Positions 57,705-64,000 of a stretch of DNA of 64,000 bases are shown piece after piece. Both the position numbers and the translations under genes were made by a program. Source of the DNA: Mesomycoplasma ovipneumoniae (GTDB lineage Bacteria > Bacillota_I > Bacilli_A > Mycoplasmatales > Metamycoplasmataceae); assembly GCF_030012565.1 (NCBI RefSeq), contig NZ_CP124621.1:496001-560000 (forward strand), in the 5' to 3' direction. Position 1 is the first letter of the stretch; each line of letters starts with the position of its first letter. The notes under the pieces were generated by a model that did not search any database, was not told the DNA's origin, and saw nothing but the letters and a program-made list of their open reading frames with translations.

Positions 57705-57867
57705 GCATTTTTTTTTTTTTTTTTTACAAAGGGCTGATTTTAAAATAATAAAAGTTAAGGTTGTAGCTTAAAAGTACGGATTTACCGGTATTTTTGCATA
57801 CCTATATTCGATAAAAGTGAATTTTTACCCTCAAACTGCCAAACTCAGGAATATTCTAAATTATAAT

Positions 57868-57905
57868 AAAAAATCCAGCTTTTACTATTTAAAGCTGGAT
57901 TTTTG
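57868..57905 (-). terminator. Terminator of the first MIB-like gene
   Basis: A perfect stem AAATCCAGCTTT/AAAGCTGGATTT with T run on the minus strand, 25 bases after the stop codon. Confidence 0.88.
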
Positions 57906-57930
57906 TATATTTAAAAATTTTTAAGGATTT

Positions 57931-60146
57931 TTAGGATACTTTAGTTTCAACAGGTATTCCTTCAATTGAGCTACCAAGTTGGGAAGCCAAAGAAGAATCA
58001 ACTTGAATTTTACTGAAAGCATCAGTTCGCTTTGCAGCTTTTAGGAAATGTTCTAAGTCAGTTTTGGCACTTGGAGAAAAAGTTCCTTTAAGAACTAAAG
58101 TTGCACCCTGAACTTGTTTTCCGTCTTTGTCCTTAATGAAAATATTTGAAAACAAAGGCCCAAAATTCAATCTTTTTTGGAATTGACCATCAAATTTATC
58201 AAGCTCAACAGTGTAAGTTTTTGGTCCTGAAGTAGAACTATTAGCGTCGATTCCAAAGGAAATGTCGCGGAATTTTAAGAAAAAGTTAGCTTTTTCTGGT
58301 TGACCAGTGTCAGTTTCTCATGTTGAAATTTGACGATTAAATTCATTGTTAGCCTCGTCAAATTTAATATCTTTAAAAGTTTTTATATCGGTTTTAGAAA
58401 AATCAAGGTTAGGTGGATAGCCCCCACGGCCTCCAAAAACTCCTTGGAATACTCGCTGATTAATTTTTGATCCAAAAGCAATTTTTAGTCCTTCATTAAT
58501 TTTTTCAGTACTTCCTAGATCTTTTGTTCAACTAAGCGTATCAAAACGAATTGAACCAGGTAGTTTTGCGCTAGGATTATAAAGATTTATACTTGCTTTA
58601 TCCACAAAGTCTCATTTAATAAAGTCAACATTTTTAAGACCATTAGGATTGATAGCTCAAGTTCCGGTTTCTTTTTGAGTATTTGAATAAAGTGATAATT
58701 CAGTAAGTTTATGATTTTCTAATTTTGAAAGAGCCTCAAGTCCTTTGTTGTCTTCAACAAAAAGACGCAAGGAAGTAATTGATTTAGGCAGTTTTGAGAT
58801 AATTTGTTCAATTGTTGAGGTATAGTCGCCTTTAACATTTTGAAGTACAACTTCTTTTAAATCACTATGAGATTTAGCTAAAGTTTCAAGAATGCTTTCA
58901 AATTTTGACAGAGCAGTTGGATCTGAAGAGTCTAAATAAAGGGATTTGAATTGTCTAATACTATTATCTCCAGCGGTATTACCGGCGTCTTTCTTGTATT
59001 GGATTAAGCGAATAGCATTGGTACCATTAGGAATACCCGCTGTTTGTAGAGCTGAAGTAAAACTTGAATCATTTACATGTGAGCTAGGATTATTTAGTCC
59101 GCCAGATCAACCTGGACGAGATAGGCTACTTAAAACTGTTGAGTCTTGATTTGGCCACCGGCTATTATAAGGCGCAATTCCTCTTGCATTATTAGCTATA
59201 ATTGCTTTTTCGACATGATTATTTCTAGGTTTTCATCCGTCGGTTTCTCTATCGGGAGTATAACCTTTTCAAGCAGACCAATTTCTTGGCTATCTAGGCG
59301 TCCTTGTTCAAAACGGGCTCTACGTTCAGAGTGGTACTTTAAATCGTATTGTTGACGTTCAAGTTCATATCTTTTTTTGTTAATTTGGACTTTATAACTT
59401 TCATTTCAAACTTTAAGACGCTCGTTATATTCTTCAGTACCTTCAACTTTTGACCCTGATCAGTAAACTGACAAATGTTTTTGATTTTGTTGTCTTTGTA
59501 ATTCCTGAATTTCAGCTGTTATTCTTTCGATATTTGAATTAGCAGTAGTTACATTAGTTGAAGCTCGAAATCTAAGGTTTTGGAGAGCTTGGCCATATTT
59601 ACCGTTTGTATCAACTTGCTGATAAGAAACTGAAGGAGTAGGAGCAGGCGGGGTAAAAGTAGGAGTTACCGGTCGACTTTGGACTGCTGGGGGAGTAACT
59701 GTTTGAATTGTTCTTACTCTTTGGACCGGACGAGGAGTTGGGCGGGCAATAGTTCGAATTGGGGTAACGATTGGTGAGATTGGTCTTGGTTTTGCTTTTG
59801 GTGTTGACTGAGGAACTGGGTTGTCAATTTTCTTGACTGTTGGAGGTTGGACAGTTTCAACTGGTTTTGGGACAACTATTTTTGGTCCTGGACTTGGAAT
59901 AGGAGCTTCTGGTAGATTTTGTTTTTTAGGTGGATTGATAAAATTTGTATTTGCTACAGGAGAAAAATTAACATCATTTGGGGTGTTTTTTAAAACTATT
60001 GAAGGAGTTGATGTTGAATAGGAAACTTCTAAAGGATCAAAAATACTACCCGAAAAAACACTCGGAATATAAGCTGCACTGGCAACGGATAGTCCAAGCA
60101 ATGAAACGGCAATTATTTTTTTTCTTTTTGATAAATACAGTACCAT
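57931..60146 (-). CDS. Putative immunoglobulin-blocking virulence protein (MIB family), frameshifted
   Basis: Paralog of the neighbouring MIB-like gene. The first part (from ATG 60146, with AGGAG upstream) has an anchor, the block STPSIVLKNTPNDVNFSP, a Pro-rich spacer and a helical segment. The second part has the LRR-like domain (ITSLRLFVEDNKGLEALSKLENHKLTELSLYS) and the C-terminal domain ending at 57931. The two parts are in different frames. The first frame stops at TAG 59196-59198 and the second has a TAG at 59290-59292, so one base was gained or lost between, probably near 59280 (DSQEIG to WSAWKGYTPD). It may be a pseudogene, a phase state or an assembly error. Confidence 0.78.
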
Positions 60147-60207
60147 GATATCTCCTTTTGCAAATTACTTTGTTTTACTTATTTTATGTTTAACTTATTC
60201 AATATAA

Positions 60208-60213
60208 ATTATA
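60208..60213 (-). promoter_or_regulatory. Probable -10 box of the first MIB-like gene
   Basis: TATAAT on the minus strand about 60 bases upstream of the start, in an A/T-rich interval between metK and the MIB-like gene. No clear -35. Confidence 0.4.
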
Positions 60214-60259
60214 ATATAAATTACAAAAATAGGTAGTAAAAAATCTTAAAAAAATAGGG

Positions 60260-61411
60260 CTAATTTTTTCAGTTTTGCTTTGATAAATATTGGTGAATTT
60301 TCTCAACATAATCAGTCTTTTCAAAGCTAAGATCAAGATCATCGCGGCCAAAATGTCCATAAACTGCAAGATTTTGGTAAATTGGCTTTCACAATCCAAG
60401 TTGACTAACTAAATTAGCAAGTCGAAGATCAAAAACATCTCTAATAATTTGGCTAATTTGATCTGTGCTAAATTTAGGGTTTTTAACATAAGTAATATTA
60501 ACTAAATCAGGAAATTCAGAGCCAATTTGGTATGAGAGTTGAATTTCAATTTCATCTGCTAAATTAGCGGCAACTAGATTTTTTGCAATATAACGGGCAA
60601 TATAAGCTCCACTTCGATCAACTTTTGTATAGTCTTTTCCACTAAAAGCTCCACCGCCATGGTGAGCTGCATCTCCGTAGGAGTCAATAATTATTTTTCG
60701 CCCAGTCAGACCACTATCACCAATTGGCCCACCGATTGTAAATTCACCAGCTTGATTAATGAAAGTTTTAAAATCAGAATTTAGATCGTATTCTTTGGCG
60801 GTTGGGATCATAATTTTATTTAATACAAAGTCGCGAAAGCGAGTTATGTCATAATTTTTTAAATGCTGAATTGACATTAACATTTTAGTTATTTTTGGGC
60901 GGTCGTCTTGATCATAGACAACTTCAACTTGCGATTTCATGTCAGCAAGGGCTTCTAAAAACTGGCCATTTTTACGGTAAAATTCGGCTTTTTGAACCAA
61001 AGAGTGTGCAAGACTTTGGGCGAGCGGCATAAAATTTTTAGTCTCATTAGTGGCAAAACCATAAACAATCGACTGATCACCAGCACCAAGGCTATTTTGA
61101 GAACGATTTACAAGACTAGAAATTTCTTTTGACTGGTTATTTACATTCGAAATTATTGTAAAATCATTTTCGGTATAGCCGATTTCAAACAGAATTTCTC
61201 AAGCAGTTTTGATAAAATCAACATAGCCTTGTGTGGAAATTTCACCGCCGATAATAATAAGTCGATTTGAAGCCATCACTTCAATTGCCGCCCGCGAGTT
61301 TGGATCTTGATCTAAAAGTTTATCAAGAATTGAGTCAGCAATTTGGTCACAAATTTTATCAGGATGACCTTTTCCAACAGATTCGGCGACTGAAATTTTC
61401 GATATTTTCAT
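60260..61411 (-). CDS. metK: S-adenosylmethionine synthetase
   Basis: Makes SAM from methionine and ATP; SAM feeds the DNA methylases in this window. 383 residues, full length. Motifs: [17 protein letters not shown] (N-terminal), GAGDQS, and GGGAFSGKD with the lysines that bind triphosphate; the C-terminal YGHFGR is also present. TGA codons are Trp; the true stop is TAG 60260, a few codons after a TGA. It lies 28 bases downstream of the ABC ATPase gene on the same strand. Confidence 0.97.
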
Positions 61412-61439
61412 TTTTTTCCTTTGGTTCTAAAATTAATAG

Positions 61440-62342
61440 CTATGAATTAGCAGTTTTTTGTTTTGCCTGCAAAAATTCCTCAAATGAGAGCGATTTTTGG
61501 CGTTTTGTTGTCAGTTTTCCGTTATTTATTTTGATAATCAAATCGGCCAAAGGTTCCATTTGGGGATCATGAGAAACCATGACAATTGTTGTTTTATATT
61601 TTTTATTAATATATTTAAGAATTCTTAAAACTATATTTGTGTTATTTTCATCAAGAGCACCGGTTGGCTCATCAGCGAAAATTATTTTGGCGTTTTTAAC
61701 AAGAGCTCTTAGTATTGAAATTCGCTGTTGTTGACCACCGGACATTTGTGAAGGGAATTTAAATTTTATATCATCTAGTTCAAATTCAGTAAATAAATCC
61801 TGGATATCTAAAAGTTTTGTTTTATCACCTTGAAGATAAGCCCCAACTTGAACATTATCATATCCATTTATATTTCCAAGAAGATTATATGACTGAAAAA
61901 TAAATGAAACTTTTTGACGACGGAATTTTGTAAGCTCTGAATTTTTAAGATAGGCTAAATTAACCGAGTCAACAATAATATCACCTTCAGTTGCCCTATC
62001 AAGCCCTGACATTAAATTCAATATTGTTGACTTTCCTGATCCGGATTTACCATTTAAAATAGCAAAATCACCCTCGGCAATACTAAAACTAATATCCGCA
62101 AAAACTTTTGTAACAACAGAGCCAAAAAGATAATATTTTGATACGTTTTTAAAATCTATTATCGAACCAGGTAAGTTAGCGTCTTGAATTTTACCAACTT
62201 TAACTCGTGGAGTATCGTTTGCTCAGCGAATTAATTTTAATTGCTTTGCTGATAAATTTTCTGACTCAGTTTCTTTAATTATTTTTAAGGCTTGGGTTTG
62301 TCTTTCAACTTTTTTTGCCTTTGAAAAAAAACTTAATGACAT
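61440..62342 (-). CDS. ABC transporter ATPase of the MacB/LolD type
   Basis: A 300-residue ATPase with about 70 residues of charged N-terminal extension. Walker A GKSGSGKST is near 98-106, then SFIFQSYNLLG (Q-loop), MSGGQQQRISILRAL, IIFADEPTGALDE (Walker B) and VSHD. The DEPTGALDE and Q-loop forms are those of MacB/LolD/FtsE-like exporters rather than sugar importers. No permease gene adjoins, so its partner is elsewhere. One TGA Trp (RWAND). It is probably co-transcribed with metK. Confidence 0.9.
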
Positions 62343-62690
62343 ATCTACTCCTGTAATTGCTAGTTCAACTAGTTTTTATAATATATTTAAACTTTTACAT
62401 TAAAGGCTAAATTATAATACAAAAGTTAAATTTTAAAAGATATTTTAAAATTTAATGCAAAAAAAGCTATTGAACTAAAATAAAAAAGTGAATTTTAGAA
62501 GAGTGAAAAACAAGCCATGTCAGGGATAAAACAAACTAATTTTAATTCTTAATTTTCTTTTCTTATTTACTATATTTATCATACCAAAAAATTTAAAACT
62601 TGGTAATAATTTTTTTTTATTTTTTTAAATTGTTTTTTAAGGTAAAATTTAAGTAATTAAATAGCAAATTAAAACAAAATGGAGGCAAAA
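62343..62690. other. Divergent intergenic region
   Basis: No gene seen. A TATAAT on the plus strand occurs near 62413, and A/T runs precede the azoreductase-like gene, whose ribosome-binding site GGAGG is at 62682-62686. It probably carries promoters for the divergent ABC ATPase and azoreductase-like genes. Confidence 0.4.
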
Positions 62691-63275
62691 ATGGCAGAAG
62701 TTTTATACATAAAGTCACATTTAAACCAAAATTCAACTTCTAACAATGTTGCAAAACTTTTTATTGAACATTATAAAGAGCAAAATCCTGATGCAATTAT
62801 TAGTGAATTTGATCTTAATGATTATAAAGTCGGACAAATTTCCCTAAATTCAGAAAATTTTTCAAGTTTTTGGAAAGAAGTTGATGCTGATTTTTGAATT
62901 GAAAAGCTAAAACAAGCCAAAAAAGTAATTATTTCATCACCGATAATAAATTGAGGCTATTCAGCCCAAATTAAAAATTTTTTTGATGCAGTTTGTCTTG
63001 CTGATCGTACATTTTCTTATAAATATTCAAAAAAAGGTGGAGCAATTGGTCTTCTTGATAATATTGAAAATGTCCAAATTATATTAAGCTCACATTCAAA
63101 ACAAGAAGAACTGCCAAGTCCAAATCCAGCTGAGACAATCATTGGTACTTTTAATTTTCTTGGTGCTAAAAAAATCAATAATCCGCTTATTATTGAACAG
63201 TCTTATAAATATAAAGAAAATGGCTTTGATGAGACTCTCCTAAAGCATATCAAAGAGACAGCCAAAAGTTTTTAA
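62691..63275 (+). CDS. FMN-dependent NADH-azoreductase-like protein, first copy
   Basis: A 194-residue flavodoxin-fold protein of the AzoR/AcpD family (once called acyl-carrier-protein phosphodiesterase). N-terminal VLYIKSHLN..STSNNVAKLF is the phosphate-binding loop region; then IISSPIINWGYSAQIKNFFDAV and the C-terminal GTFNFLGAKK. It probably uses FMN and NAD(P)H to reduce quinones or similar compounds. ATG 62691 is chosen because GGAGG lies 4 bases upstream; an in-frame ATG at 62679 overlaps that site. TGA codons are Trp. Confidence 0.85.
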
Positions 63276-63297
63276 AAAAAATAAAAATAGGAAAATT

Positions 63298-63903
63298 ATG
63301 AATATTCTAGTTTTAAAGTCATCAGTTAATGAACAAAAAGGATCATATTCTTCAACTCTTTCAGATCTTTTTGTTAAATTTTATCGTGAATTTAATCCTG
63401 AGGATCAAATTGAAGTTCTTGATCTAAATAAATTTGCGATTGCTAACATTAATTTAACAGAAAAAAATTTTTCAGATGGTAGTTTTTACCAAAATGCACA
63501 AGCAGAGTTTTGAATTGATAAATTAAAAAAAGTAGATAAAGTTGTTTTTTCAACTTCAATGACAAATTTTAATTATTCAGCCACAACTAAAAACTTTTTT
63601 GATGCAATTACAATCCCAAATCAAACCTTTAGTCTTAACAAAGAAACTGGCGAGTATCACGGATTATTAACTAACATAAAAAATGTACAAATTCTTACAG
63701 CCCAAGGAGCCCCAATTGGTTGATATCCATTTGGAAATCATACTGCCTTAATTAAACAAATTTTTGAATTTTTAGGTGCTAAAATTGTCTCAAGCCCTTT
63801 TGTTCTTGCAGGAACAAAAGTAGCCCCAGCAAATCAGCTATCAATTAGCGATTTTGTTGAGCAACATCAGACTGAAATTAAAAAATTAGCACAAAATTTT
63901 TAA
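63298..63903 (+). CDS. FMN-dependent NADH-azoreductase-like protein, second copy
   Basis: A 201-residue paralog of the preceding gene, 22 bases downstream with AGGAAA before the ATG. Family landmarks: ILVLKSSVNEQKGSYSSTLSDLF, VFSTSMTNFNYSATTKNFFDAI, ILTAQGAPIGWYPFGNHT and FEFLGAKIV. The better-preserved G-rich loop suggests this copy is the more typical enzyme. The tandem arrangement suggests local duplication. Confidence 0.87.
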
Positions 63904-63919
63904 AATATCGAAAAACAAG

Positions 63920-63933
63920 TATAATTTTATAAT
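63920..63933 (+). promoter_or_regulatory. Probable -10 boxes of rpmE
   Basis: Two TATAAT hexamers (63920-63925 and 63928-63933) lie 29-42 bases before the rpmE start, with AAGGA as ribosome-binding site. Confidence 0.45.
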
Positions 63934-63961
63934 TGATTTAAAAAAAATTATAAGGACTAAC

Positions 63962-64000
63962 ATGAAAAAAAATATCCATCCTGTTCAACACGATTTAGCT
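63962..64000 (+). CDS. rpmE: 50S ribosomal protein L31, 5' end only
   Basis: Thirteen codons to the window end, MKKNIHPVQHDLA. The MKK.IHP start is characteristic of bacterial L31. AAGGAC lies just upstream. Confidence 0.8.
   Translation, partial: MKKNIHPVQHDLA

Larger units (their letters stand above)
57285..57848 (-). mobile_element. Dispersed element, copy G (both terminal inverted repeats)
   Basis: 564 bp bounded by CTGAGTTTCCCAGTTTGA and TCAAACTGCCAAACTCAG. Both ends carry T-A where copy C has C-G at position 2, so the two ends changed together. The poly(A) tract is the longest (18 nt, 57708-57725). It lies upstream of the second MIB-like gene and downstream of the first, bracketed by a duplicated gene end. 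Confidence 0.82.

Overview
The window is AT-rich and reads UGA as tryptophan: nearly every long reading frame has in-frame TGA codons where Trp fits the family. With P97/P102-type adhesins, lipoproteins, immunoglobulin-blocking proteins and a reduced metabolism, this points to a mycoplasma of the hyopneumoniae group (Mesomycoplasma). The species cannot be fixed from the sequence alone. All CDS calls use translation table 4.

Layout. 1-4.3 kb: metG, a membrane protein, a DUF402 nucleotide phosphatase, rnc and a lipoprotein. 4.4-6.7 kb: a DUF31/MIP-type serine protease followed by a tandemly duplicated structured segment. 6.75-13.7 kb: a type I restriction-modification operon (hsdM, hsdS, hsdR) whose hsdS is frameshifted at an (AG)12 tract. 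14.4-21.2 kb: a P97-like/P102-like adhesin operon. 22-26.7 kb: two paralogous proteins of unknown function and decayed gene remnants. 26.8-33.5 kb: a tightly coupled alpha-glucan operon (pullulanase, GH13 glucosidase, GH65 phosphorylase, beta-phosphoglucomutase). 34.6-43.9 kb, opposite strand: a maltodextrin-type ABC importer (binding lipoprotein, MalF with a very large coiled-coil N-terminus, MalG, MalK and three small membrane proteins). 44.5-46.3 kb: a type II restriction-modification island using only TGG for Trp, with a broken endonuclease gene. 46.9-52.8 kb: a second P97-like/P102-like pair. 52.9-54.1 kb: a second, inverted hsdS, also frameshifted at an AG tract ((AG)16). 54.9-60.1 kb: two immunoglobulin-blocking (MIB-type) proteins, one frameshifted. 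60.3-64 kb: metK, an ABC ATPase, two azoreductase-like flavodoxin-fold proteins and the start of rpmE.

Function. The ABC importer and the divergent glucan operon form one pathway: alpha-glucan is bound and imported, debranched, cut and phosphorolysed, and beta-glucose-1-phosphate is converted to glucose-6-phosphate. The adhesins, protease, MIB proteins and phase-variable restriction specificity genes form a host-interaction and antigenic-variation set.

Most unusual feature. Seven copies of a dispersed element, all in the same orientation, start near 13.99, 21.31, 33.81, 43.94, 46.27, 54.22 and 57.29 kb. Intact copies are about 565-630 bp with terminal inverted repeats of about 18 bp. Each copy carries a minus-strand promoter (TTGGTC, 16-17 bp, TATAAT) directly downstream of a 15-18 nt poly(A) tract, followed by a roughly 260-nt region with three hairpins. 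The hairpin substitutions are compensatory or G-U wobbles on the predicted RNA strand. This looks like a MITE-like mobile promoter/non-coding RNA family. Several copies sit upstream of surface-protein, hsdS, RM or pullulanase genes, and some are flanked by long direct duplications.
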